Shown piece by piece: positions 8,042 through 14,996 of a stretch of 20,945 nucleotides of DNA; position 1 is the stretch's first letter; each line of letters starts with the position of its first letter. Below the pieces are notes generated by a model. That model searched no databases and had not been told where the DNA came from. It was given only the letters and a program-made list of their open reading frames with translations. This DNA is from Planctomycetota bacterium. GTDB lineage: Bacteria > Planctomycetota > UBA1135. Made by a program: the position numbers and the translations under genes. Location of the stretch: assembly GCA_022447335.1 (NCBI GenBank), contig JAKVCF010000028.1, forward strand, positions 1 through 20,945, given 5' to 3'.

Positions 8042-9214
8042 CTAATATGCGGGAAGAGGCGCGCGGGTGCGGTTATCCGCGGGGCTCGAGGCGGTGTCGT
8101 GGTAGACGCGCTGCACGCGAGCTCCGATAGAACATGTGACTTCATACGGAATAGTGCCGGCCACATCGGCAATTTTTTGGGCGCCTAGGCATTCATTTCC
8201 GTCTTGGCCGATGATGGTTGCTGTGTCGCCAACCTTAATGCCGGGCACATGTCCCACATCGATGGTGCAGTAATCCATTGAGATTGCGCCGACGATGGGG
8301 CAGTGGCGGCCGTGCACCAGTACTGAGGCTTGGCCAGATGTGCCGAGTCGGTAGGGTACGCCGTCTGCATAGCCGATCGGCAGTGTGGCGAGGCGTGTAG
8401 GTCGCGACGCAATCCACTGTCCGTCGTAGCCGACCGCCTGACCGGCCGGAATATCCTTCAGAAAGACAATCTGCGCGTGTAGCGAAAGCACTGGGCGCAG
8501 TGTGTGTGCAGCGGTGAGCTCGTGTGGGAGGATGCCGAGAAGAGCAATTCCTGGCCGCACCGCATCGCCGAGGGGTCTGAGTCCGCTGAAGAGTGCCGCT
8601 GAGTTTGCGCCATGCACCGCCGGAACCTCTATGCCTGCGGCTCGAATTTGGGTAATAGTTGATTGGAAGCTTTGCTGTTGCTCCAAGGAGCGCCCACTTT
8701 GCATGCCGTCACGTGCTGCAAAGTGCGTCATGACTCCGCGTAGCGAGAGGCCGGGTTCACTTGCGATAGTGCGTGCCACTCGCAGCGCCGCTTCTGGCAG
8801 CACTCCGAGGCGGGTCATGCCGGTATCAATCTTGAGGTGTACGCCGAGTAGGCGCCCCTGTTTGCGAGCAAAGGCGCCAAGCGCGCGTGCACGACCTTCC
8901 GAGTGCACGCCCACCTCGATGTCGTGGCGCAGCAGTGCGGGCAGTTCGGCGTCGATTACGGCTCCGAGTACCAGTAGTGGTACACGCACGCCGGCCTCGC
9001 GCAATTCGAGCGCTTCGCCGCTGTCGCCGACACCAATGCGCTCGACGCCTTCATCAGCGCAGGCCAGTGCGAGGCGTCGAGCGCCGTGACCATAGGCATT
9101 AGCTTTCAGCACCGGCCATACTCTTGCGCTACCCGCCAAGGCACGCGCGACCGCCAGGTTCTCACGGAACGCGGTCAGATCAATGCGTGCCCAGGCCCGA
9201 TGCCGTCTGCGCAT
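8042..9214 (-). CDS. alr: alanine racemase (PLP-dependent)
   Basis: Interconverts L- and D-alanine to supply D-Ala for peptidoglycan. The 390-residue protein has the family's N-terminal TIM barrel with the PLP lysine K37 in VLKANAYGHG. The C-terminal beta domain contains the catalytic Tyr263 in AVGYDGQWIAS. HLKIDTGMTRLG (126-137), GVMTHFAARDG (160-170), HGANSAALF (201-209), DAVRPGIALLGILP (217-230) and GAISMDYCTIDVG are all expected conserved segments. Its length is slightly above the E. coli enzyme (359). The ATG at 9214 lies 10 nt after the stop of the upstream exported protein. The stop (TAG) is followed, in the same frame, by the TTG start of the AsmA-like gene, so the two are certainly cotranscribed. 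Confidence 0.97.
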   Translation of the reverse strand: MRRRHRAWARIDLTAFRENLAVARALAGSARVWPVLKANAYGHGARRLALACADEGVERIGVGDSGEALELREAGVRVPLLVLGAVIDAELPALLRHDIEVGVHSEGRARALGAFARKQGRLLGVHLKIDTGMTRLGVLPEAALRVARTIASEPGLSLRGVMTHFAARDGMQSGRSLEQQQSFQSTITQIRAAGIEVPAVHGANSAALFSGLRPLGDAVRPGIALLGILPHELTAAHTLRPVLSLHAQIVFLKDIPAGQAVGYDGQWIASRPTRLATLPIGYADGVPYRLGTSGQASVLVHGRHCPIVGAISMDYCTIDVGHVPGIKVGDTATIIGQDGNECLGAQKIADVAGTIPYEVTCSIGARVQRVYHDTASSPADNRTRAPLPAY

Positions 9215-9224
9215 GCGAATGAGT

Positions 9225-10337
9225 TTATCTTCCTCGCAGTCCCATCAAACCCTCTCGCTTCATGCCTTCGAGCGCGCGCACGGCCAAATGCGCGGCCAAA
9301 CTGCCAGATCGGGTTGCGAGTTCCTGTTCGGAGACCTCGTGGGCTGTGAGGTGGGTGGCGATGCGTTTTTCGATCGAGCCTAAAAAAGCCATGCGGGTTG
9401 GGTGTTCCTTGAGCCACGCGCGCATTCGCGCCGGGTCGTCGCCTACCACGGCCCAGGCTAGATCCAGGCGCGGGATCACACTGCGTAGCACGATCGGTAC
9501 AGCTTTCTCGACACCAAGGTAGCTGCCGGCCAGTGCCAGGCGTAATTGTTCCGCTTCGCGGACTTCTTCGTATTGCTCACGAATCAGGGCGTAGATCCCC
9601 CTGTGGAGCCGGCTCGGAATGGGAGAGCGAATCGAGTCGTCTTCGAGCAGATTGCGCAGGAAAGCGATCGCTTCGACGTCCGAAATCCCGAACTCACGTT
9701 GCGAAGCCCAGAGATCTGCCAAACGAATGCCCTCGTAGAGATTTCCGTCTCGATCGCGATAATTGTGCTCGAAATAGGCAGCGGCTTCCTGGATCAGTGG
9801 GTCGAAGTCGAGTTCGGCTTCAAGGCGGGCCAGCCAGTATTTCGGCTCGGGGAACTCGCCGCGCAGCATTGCTTCGATGCGCGCGCGCGATGAAAGCACC
9901 CTGTCTTCCGGGGCGAGTAGTGCTTGGCGGCCCGATGACCACGCCCAGTGTTGCTCAGGAAGCCACTCGGGATCAATTCCGTACTTTTTGGCGAAACGCT
10001 TCCAGCTGCTCTTTTTGCGCGTGACGTTTTTGGTACGCAATTTCAGTGCAGGTGCATACTCTTTTGCGTCAAATGCGGGTAGATCGCGGCTTCGTAGCGT
10101 TTTTGGGCCACTTTTAGCTGTTTGCAGCGCGGCTAATATGCGCAGCTTTGGGTGCTCGGCGTCGAAGACATAGGACTCGATCGAGGCCGCCATTTCACGA
10201 TGATCAGCATCGTCGAACTGATCCCACCGTTCCCATGCGCGGGTCAACCGTGGATCTTCTTGTGGGCCCCGCGCGCCCCCTTCCTGCACGACTGCAAGTG
10301 GAGTATTAAGGGTCAAGGCGAGGGCGAGGCCAAACAT
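9225..10337 (-). CDS. exported or secreted protein of unknown function (370 aa)
   Basis: I recognise no family. The N-terminus MFGLALALTLNTPLAVVQEGG is a short hydrophobic stretch that could be a signal peptide, although it lacks the usual positive residues before the core. A linker rich in Gly/Asp/Arg follows. Residues 80-130 are basic (LKLRTKNVTRKKSSWKRFAKK) with several Trp (PEWLPEQHWAW). The remainder appears helical, with many Glu/Arg/Leu residues and no cysteines. Segments such as DLAWAVVGDDPARMRAW and EHPTRMAFLGSIEKRIATH near 305-340 may help database searches. It is the first gene of the block leading into alr, 10 nt upstream of it. The start is the first possible in frame. A role in the envelope is only guilt by association. 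Confidence 0.75.
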   Translation of the reverse strand: MFGLALALTLNTPLAVVQEGGARGPQEDPRLTRAWERWDQFDDADHREMAASIESYVFDAEHPKLRILAALQTAKSGPKTLRSRDLPAFDAKEYAPALKLRTKNVTRKKSSWKRFAKKYGIDPEWLPEQHWAWSSGRQALLAPEDRVLSSRARIEAMLRGEFPEPKYWLARLEAELDFDPLIQEAAAYFEHNYRDRDGNLYEGIRLADLWASQREFGISDVEAIAFLRNLLEDDSIRSPIPSRLHRGIYALIREQYEEVREAEQLRLALAGSYLGVEKAVPIVLRSVIPRLDLAWAVVGDDPARMRAWLKEHPTRMAFLGSIEKRIATHLTAHEVSEQELATRSGSLAAHLAVRALEGMKREGLMGLRGR

Positions 10338-10442
10338 TCTGTCTCTGATATCGGTGCCGAACGCAGTGCGGTGGATTCATGTTCGCACGATCTGATTCCG
10401 CATCCAATCTTAAAATGTCTGCCGAATTTTGAGGTTTCCGCA

Positions 10443-10472
10443 TTGACGCGACGGATGCAAAACGGTCAAAAT
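10443..10472 (+). promoter_or_regulatory. candidate promoter of the histone-like gene
   Basis: In the 224-nt divergent gap between the exported protein and the histone gene, TTGACG (10443-10448, 5 of 6 to TTGACA) is followed after 18 nt by CAAAAT (10467-10472, 4 of 6 to TATAAT). Initiation near 10479 would give a leader of about 83 nt. The remainder of the gap (10338-10442) includes an ATCTTA at 10407-10412 that could be a -10 box for the leftward gene, but it has no matching -35. Pattern-based only. Confidence 0.35.
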
Positions 10473-10525
10473 CAGGTGCGTAGGGGGTGATTAAGCCCTC
10501 TGTAACATTTTCACCCTCATTCTCC

Positions 10526-10544
10526 TTGCCGGTTCGGCCGGCAA
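10526..10544 (+). promoter_or_regulatory. leader hairpin upstream of the histone-like gene
   Basis: TTGCCGG (10526-10532) and CCGGCAA (10538-10544) form a perfect 7-bp stem around TTCGG, 17 nt before the ATG. It is followed by ATAACCTG rather than a U-run, so it is not a terminator. The ribosome binding site AAAGGA (10553-10558) lies just downstream and is not buried in the stem. The hairpin may protect the 5' end of the message or be a protein-binding site; function is inferred. Confidence 0.5.
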
Positions 10545-10561
10545 ATAACCTGAAAGGAAAC

Positions 10562-10864
10562 ATGGCTGCTCGCAAGAAAGCTACAAAGAAGAAGGCCGCG
10601 AAGCGTCCTGCCACCCGCAAGAAGGCCGCTAAAAAGAAGGCCACAAAGCGTCCCGCCGCTCGCAAGGCAAAGGGTCGTGGCAAGAAGAAGGCTGTCGCTG
10701 GCATGATCATCTCGAAGAGTCGTACTAAGGCTGCTGTCGAAAACTGCAACGTTTCGTCGGAGTTCTACGAAGCGCTGGACAATTTCGTCCGCGATGCGAT
10801 CGCGAACGCCGAGAAGCGCGCCGCTGGCAACAAGCGCAAGACCCTGCGTTCGCAGGATCTTTAA
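10562..10864 (+). CDS. tailed bacterial histone: H1/Hc1-like basic N-terminus plus histone fold
   Basis: A DNA-binding nucleoid protein of 100 residues. Residues 2-47 are a disordered Lys/Arg/Ala/Pro tail with 23 basic and no acidic residues. It includes a 15-residue tandem repeat (4-18 and 19-33, 12 of 15 identical, of the RKKATKKKAAKRPAT type), like eukaryotic H1, chlamydial Hc1 or AlgP tails. Residues 48-100 match a histone fold: helix 1 about 51-61 (SKSRTKAAVEN), loop NVSSE, and long helix 2 about 66-88. R92-K93-T94 and D99 follow, the canonical RKT...D pair of loop 2 and helix 3. The chain ends at L100, so helix 3 is almost absent, unlike archaeal HMfB. ATG 10562 has AAAGGA three bases upstream; the open frame before it (from 10487) is non-coding in character. 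It is monocistronic with a strong terminator, suggesting high expression. Bacterial histones such as Bdellovibrio Bd0055 are known; the long H1-like tail is the unusual part. Confidence 0.9.
   Translation: MAARKKATKKKAAKRPATRKKAAKKKATKRPAARKAKGRGKKKAVAGMIISKSRTKAAVENCNVSSEFYEALDNFVRDAIANAEKRAAGNKRKTLRSQDL
10571..10660 (+). repeat. 45-bp tandem repeat encoding the histone tail
   Basis: Two adjacent 45-nt units (10571-10615 and 10616-10660) encode 15-residue copies that differ at only three positions, all Ala/Thr swaps. A shorter basic remnant (ARKAKGRGKKKA) follows. Duplication in frame is the simplest origin, and the copy number may vary between strains by slippage or recombination. Confidence 0.75.
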
Positions 10865-10877
10865 GCCTTTCGGGGCT

Positions 10878-10929
10878 CGCGGGTTTTGACCCGCGCAACG
10901 AGCGGCACGCCTTTCGAGGCGTGCCGCTC
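10878..10929 (+). terminator. double-hairpin terminator after the histone-like gene
   Basis: A first hairpin, CGCGGGT-TTTG-ACCCGCG (10878-10895), is followed at 10900-10929 by a perfect 13-bp stem, GAGCGGCACGCCT with AGGCGTGCCGCTC, closed by a stable TTCG tetraloop. TGCGTTTGTCT follows on the plus strand, a loose T-rich tract. The element lies between the convergent histone and tsaB genes (25 nt from the tsaB stop). It can fold on both strands, so it probably ends the 10-gene minus-strand operon too. Confidence 0.85.
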
Positions 10930-10954
10930 TGCGTTTGTCTGCGCGCTGCAGCGG

Positions 10955-11593
10955 CTAAGTGTTTGGGCGAAAGGCTGCAGCCCGAAGATAAAGCGGTTCA
11001 GCTGGGTTAAGTGCATCGATGCCATGACCGTCGATCGACACGCCTCGAGCGCAAGCAAGTTGAAGCAAGCGTGCAGCGGTGGGCGTGTAACTAGCAGGAT
11101 CAAAGTCCGCAAGCGCATCGAATAGTCGCGCATCACATATAACCTTCTTGTCTGCGAGTCGAGGGCGCAGTTCTTCGATTGTGCAGACGCGTGGTGTTTG
11201 CATGATCGTGACATGATTCTGTTCAGCGATACCCACACCGTGGTAGACCTCTCCGCGGTATGCATCGAGCACGATGTGCGTTTCGACGCCATCTTCCATC
11301 GCGGCGTCAAAGCTGCTGATCCCTCCGGTGGGGACGTGGAGCGCATAAGCGAGTGTGCGCGCTGCTGTGCAAGCGATACGCAAGCCTGTGTACGAGCCCG
11401 GGCCGACGCCGACGATTACGCCCGCAAGCTGTGATGGCTCGAGTTGCGCGTCCTTAAAGAGTGTATCGATCTCATGCAGCAAGGCTCGGCCTCGTTCGCC
11501 GACAAAGCTGCGCGTGAGTCGCCGACCGTCCTCGCAGAGTAGTGCCAGACTGCAGGGGTCAGACGAAAGTTCGAGTGCCAAAAGGCCACGCAT
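10955..11593 (-). CDS. tsaB: TsaB (YeaZ), tRNA t6A biosynthesis scaffold
   Basis: Partner of TsaD, TsaE and TsaC in making N6-threonylcarbamoyladenosine at position 37 of ANN-decoding tRNAs. The 212-residue protein has the ASKHA fold start LLALELSSDPCSLALL (Asp/Ser strand) and the family signature VGVGPGSYTGLRIAC (61-75), followed by the helix TAARTLAYAL. IVLDAYRGEVYHGVG is the second-lobe strand seen in TsaB. It lacks the metal-binding histidines of TsaD, as expected for the non-catalytic paralogue. The ATG shares one base with the glmM stop (TAATG). It is the last gene of block B and faces the histone gene across the terminator. tsaD is not in this window. Confidence 0.94.
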   Translation of the reverse strand: MRGLLALELSSDPCSLALLCEDGRRLTRSFVGERGRALLHEIDTLFKDAQLEPSQLAGVIVGVGPGSYTGLRIACTAARTLAYALHVPTGGISSFDAAMEDGVETHIVLDAYRGEVYHGVGIAEQNHVTIMQTPRVCTIEELRPRLADKKVICDARLFDALADFDPASYTPTAARLLQLACARGVSIDGHGIDALNPAEPLYLRAAAFRPNT

Positions 11594-12939
11594 TAGGCCA
11601 GGATTTCGTCGGCCTCAGCTGCGACGCGCAGTTTTTCGATGGCGAGTTCGACTTGCTCTTCGGTCCGTGCTTCGACCATCAGGCGTAGTTTCAGTTCAGT
11701 GCCCGAGAAGCGCACAACGGCACGGCCATTGCCAGCGAGCTCAGCCTCGACTAGTTTGCATGCGTCTGCAAGCTGCGGTAACTCTTCGAGCGGTGCGCGA
11801 CGCACTGCGTCCAGGCTGAGTAGCTTTTGTGGTAGGTCTACGTAGCCCTTGGCAAAATCTTCTGGACCAAGCTGTGCGTTGCGCAATTCCTGGCATACCT
11901 TGAGCAGGGTGTAGAGGCCATCGCCGCGGAAACCGTGTTCATCTCCAAACAGCATATGGCCGGACTTCTCGCCACCTAGGGTGTAGCCGTTCGTACGCAT
12001 TTCTTCGGCGACGTAGCGGTCACCGACTTGGGTGCGTTCAAGGTGAAGATCACTCTGAAGCACCCACTGTTCGAGAGCGAGGTTGCTCATAATAGTTGCG
12101 ACGAGTGTTTGCTTGACAAGTGCGTCGTGTGCACCAAGTAAATCGGACAGGCCAGCTAGGATGCCGTCGCCGTCCAAGATGCGCCCTTTACCGTCGATCA
12201 ACATAGCGCGGTCACCGTCACCATCGACCGAAACGCCGATCCAGCATCCGTGCTCGATGATGGCTTTTGCTGCGGCTTCCGGGTGGAGCGCTCCGCAGCC
12301 ATCATTGATGTTGCGGCCATCGGGCTTATCGTGGATTGTGACCGCTTCGCCGCCGAAAGCGTGCACGACGCGTCCGGCGATTTGCGAGACCGCTCCGTTC
12401 GCGCAATCGATGAGTACACGCCGGCCGCCCAGATCGAGATCGGGAAAAGCCTCCAGTCGCAACCATCCGATGTAATCACCGAGTAGGTTCTTCGCACGCC
12501 TGATCGCGCCTGGTTCAGCTGCGTCTTTAATCTGTTCTTGAGAGAAAAAGGCAGCTTCAATGGCTGCTTCTCGATCGTCATTCAGTTTGGAGCCATCCAT
12601 TCCAAACAGCTTCACACCGTTATCAGCCGCTGGATTGTGCGATGCTGACACCATGATTCCCGCCGTGTACTTGCCAGCAGTTGTCAGGTAGGCCACTGCC
12701 GGAGTGGGTGCGAGGCCGACCACATCGACACAGACGCCACCGCGTGCGAGGCCGTCTGCGAGTGCTGCGACCAAAGTTTCTCCACTTTCGCGACCATCGT
12801 GACCGATAACAATTGATGCGCCGGAGCTTTCAAGCTGACTCGCCAGCGCGAAGCCAAAGGCCTCGAGGGTGGGGCTCGTCAGTGGCTCCTGGCCTGCGCG
12901 TCCGCGGATGCCATCAGTACCGAAGAGTTGTCGGCTCAT
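11593..12939 (-). CDS. glmM: phosphoglucosamine mutase
   Basis: Converts glucosamine 6-phosphate to glucosamine 1-phosphate, the step before UDP-GlcNAc for peptidoglycan and lipopolysaccharide. The 448-residue protein starts with the diagnostic LFGTDGIRGRA. It has the phosphoserine loop SASHNP with catalytic S100 and the Mg-binding loop DGDGDR (239-244). The sugar-binding GGEKSGHM near 330 (Glu and Ser of the family's GEXSGH) is also present. The C-terminal phosphate-binding loop reads VVRFSGTELKLRLMVEA (R410), where most homologues have RPSGTEP; both prolines are replaced (F411, L416). GlmM in several bacteria binds CdaA and inhibits c-di-AMP synthesis, and it lies directly downstream of cdaA-cdaR here, two bases after the cdaR stop, which fits that partnership. 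Confidence 0.96.
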   Translation of the reverse strand: MSRQLFGTDGIRGRAGQEPLTSPTLEAFGFALASQLESSGASIVIGHDGRESGETLVAALADGLARGGVCVDVVGLAPTPAVAYLTTAGKYTAGIMVSASHNPAADNGVKLFGMDGSKLNDDREAAIEAAFFSQEQIKDAAEPGAIRRAKNLLGDYIGWLRLEAFPDLDLGGRRVLIDCANGAVSQIAGRVVHAFGGEAVTIHDKPDGRNINDGCGALHPEAAAKAIIEHGCWIGVSVDGDGDRAMLIDGKGRILDGDGILAGLSDLLGAHDALVKQTLVATIMSNLALEQWVLQSDLHLERTQVGDRYVAEEMRTNGYTLGGEKSGHMLFGDEHGFRGDGLYTLLKVCQELRNAQLGPEDFAKGYVDLPQKLLSLDAVRRAPLEELPQLADACKLVEAELAGNGRAVVRFSGTELKLRLMVEARTEEQVELAIEKLRVAAEADEILA

Positions 12940-12941
12940 AC

Positions 12942-14084
12942 TTAGTCGAGCTTCTGAAGTTTGACCGTCCGCGATTCAGGCTCCTCGGAAAGAGGTGCCA
13001 GCGTCACGGCGTGCTTGAGGGCCTGAAGGCGCGCCGAATCAGCAAGTTCGTTGCGATCGCGAATCACCCAATTGATCGGAAGCTCCTGCCCGGTTGTTGC
13101 GCCGGCAGGAAGATCGTCCAGGTGGACGAAGAACACAATCGATTCACGCAGCTCCGCCTCGGTCGGCGGCGGGTCGATGTCTACGTGATGTCGATACTTC
13201 ACCTCGAACTGGCAGCCGCCGTAGCTGTTGGGCTGGATCTGCCAGGAGGTGCTAGGGTCGTTCGGGTCGCCTAGCATCAGCAGGTCTGCAGGGGGCACGA
13301 TGACGAAAGGTAGTACCACAGTTCGGTATACCGGAATCACCAGCTGCACGTTCTCTTGTTCGATCGTGAGCCCTGCCTCGAGTGCGCGTTCCGAGAGCTT
13401 CAGCGAAAGTCGGACTTCATTTTCTTGCGGCGCCACGCGTAGCGGCTCAAACAGGTCCTGGGCGAGTTCCTTGTTCAAATCCTTTGCGTTGGCGATGGCG
13501 TCGCCCGGCCCAGTAAGCGTGACGACATTGGGCTCGAAGTAAAGTTCACCATAGGCCGGAGTGAGATGGTCTGGGAAGGCTTCAGCTTCGACCAGATCTA
13601 TCAGTTCAAGCCCCAGCGCAAGTTCATCTGACTCAATACGACGCAGGCTGAGGGCGAAAGGCTCGTTCTCAGCCGTTGCAAGGAGACGATCTGCACGAGT
13701 CTCATCCGGCCATACGATTTTTTCGATTTCACGGCGGACCTGAACGCTGCCAATGTCCACGGCGCTGGCGACATCGCTTTGCGTGACGACCAGCTCGGCG
13801 CGTACTCCACCTGCGAGGAAGTCTTGGACGTCGCGTCGAATGCCTTTGAGCTCAATGCTGCGCACTTCGCCTGGCCGTGGGTCGATAAGCTGCCATCCAT
13901 CCGGGATTGAAACGAGAATCGACAGCGCATCGGTCGCTGTGCCGGGCTCAGTCACAATTTGAAATTCACGACTTTCCGGTAGGGCAATGCCCTGATGCAC
14001 GCGCCACCAGACGACTAATGCCAGGGCGAGCGCAAATAGTTTACGGCCCAGGTCTCGGGTTAGTGCAGGGAGGGCGCGTTTCAT
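12942..14084 (-). CDS. cdaR: CdaR (YbbR-domain) regulator of diadenylate cyclase
   Basis: A 380-residue membrane-anchored extracytoplasmic protein. In Firmicutes, YbbR-repeat CdaR binds CdaA and modulates c-di-AMP synthesis. One N-terminal hydrophobic segment after a basic stretch (KLFALALALVVWWRVHQG, about 15-32) anchors it. The remainder shows repeated YbbR-like beta modules: PDGWQLIDPRPGEVRSIELKG (near 60-80) and the clearer PNVVTLTGPGDAIANAKDL unit (near 205-223), which matches the pattern P--V-V-GP---I. No catalytic motif is expected. Its ATG overlaps the cdaA stop by four bases (ATGA), the strongest evidence that it partners CdaA. Sequence divergence in this family is high, so the call relies partly on synteny. 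Confidence 0.88.
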   Translation of the reverse strand: MKRALPALTRDLGRKLFALALALVVWWRVHQGIALPESREFQIVTEPGTATDALSILVSIPDGWQLIDPRPGEVRSIELKGIRRDVQDFLAGGVRAELVVTQSDVASAVDIGSVQVRREIEKIVWPDETRADRLLATAENEPFALSLRRIESDELALGLELIDLVEAEAFPDHLTPAYGELYFEPNVVTLTGPGDAIANAKDLNKELAQDLFEPLRVAPQENEVRLSLKLSERALEAGLTIEQENVQLVIPVYRTVVLPFVIVPPADLLMLGDPNDPSTSWQIQPNSYGGCQFEVKYRHHVDIDPPPTEAELRESIVFFVHLDDLPAGATTGQELPINWVIRDRNELADSARLQALKHAVTLAPLSEEPESRTVKLQKLD

Positions 14085-14962
14085 GCGGCGGAACTCGAAT
14101 TACTCGAAGGCGGCTCCGATTCGGGCGATGTTTCAGCGACGACTGGAACCGGAACTTCTTCGCTTTCTTCCGCCTCGGCGTCGGCTGGTTCCTCGCGGAG
14201 GAGTTCGATCAGACGGGCTTCTAGCTCTTTGAGTGGGATGGCTTCAAACAAACGGCCATTGCTAGCTAGTGAGACACGACCGGTCTCTTCAGAGACCACC
14301 AATGTGATTGCGTCAGTTTCTTCGGTCAGGCCAATGGCCGCACGGTGGCGCGTTCCCATGCGGCGTTGCACTTCAGGGTTAGTAGTCAGTGGAAAGAGTG
14401 CTGAGGCCGCAGTGATCTTGCCGCTCTGCAAAATGACCGCGCCATCGTGGAGCGGGCTACCTGGGAAAAAAATGGTCTCGAGCAGAATGCTCGAGCAGAG
14501 GCTATCGAGCGGCACCGCGTTATCGCGGTAGGGCGCAAGCGGGACGCCTCGCTCAAAAGCCAGTAGTGCGCCGGTACGTTCTTGTGCCATATGTCGGGCT
14601 GCACCAACGACGGCAGATACTGTCTCGTTGACGTCTTCGTCGTTGCGGCGAAATAGTGATAACCACCCCGACCCGCCAATCCGTGCCAATCCTTGGCGCA
14701 GCTCGGGTTGGAAAAGCACGATAATGAGCACCACCAAGGAAGGGGCGATGCTCGACAGAATTTCCTGAATTACTGGCGCGCTGTCGGTGCCGAGAAGTAT
14801 TTGGTAGAGCACAAAGGCGGCCAGGAAGAATCCTGCTAAGCCGCGTAGCAGTCCAAAGCCGCGTGTACTGCGCAAGAAGCGTAGGCCGGCATAGATCGCC
14901 GCCCAGAGCACTGCCACTTCGATGGCGGTGACCGGGTTTCGGAACTCGTTGAGGAAGTGCAT
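14081..14962 (-). CDS. cdaA: CdaA, membrane diadenylate cyclase (c-di-AMP synthase)
   Basis: Condenses two ATP into cyclic di-AMP, a second messenger for turgor, potassium and cell-wall control. From ATG 14962 the protein has 293 residues: three N-terminal membrane helices (about 11-27, 39-57, 66-85), a short linker, then the DAC domain. Catalytic motifs are intact: LHDGA (DGA at 173-175) and GTRHRAA (RHR at 205-207), plus FPGSPLHDGAVILQ. The acidic Pro/Ser-rich C-terminal tail of about 40 residues is outside the domain and looks disordered. The frame is open to 15067, but the extra 35 residues overlap folP and do not look like protein. MHFLNEFRNP is the usual CdaA beginning. There is no clear ribosome binding site; the start is 34 nt after the folP stop. 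Confidence 0.95.
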   Translation of the reverse strand: MHFLNEFRNPVTAIEVAVLWAAIYAGLRFLRSTRGFGLLRGLAGFFLAAFVLYQILLGTDSAPVIQEILSSIAPSLVVLIIVLFQPELRQGLARIGGSGWLSLFRRNDEDVNETVSAVVGAARHMAQERTGALLAFERGVPLAPYRDNAVPLDSLCSSILLETIFFPGSPLHDGAVILQSGKITAASALFPLTTNPEVQRRMGTRHRAAIGLTEETDAITLVVSEETGRVSLASNGRLFEAIPLKELEARLIELLREEPADAEAEESEEVPVPVVAETSPESEPPSSNSSSAA

Positions 14963-14996
14963 AGACGGCGGCCAGGCAAGTGCGTCTCGGCCGCGC

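Noticed and set aside
10306..10749. 147-codon minus-strand open frame opposite the histone gene
   Set aside because: Its Phe/Ala/Arg-rich product is the reverse reading of the Lys/Ala repeats and it runs over the start of the exported-protein gene; no start signal supports it.
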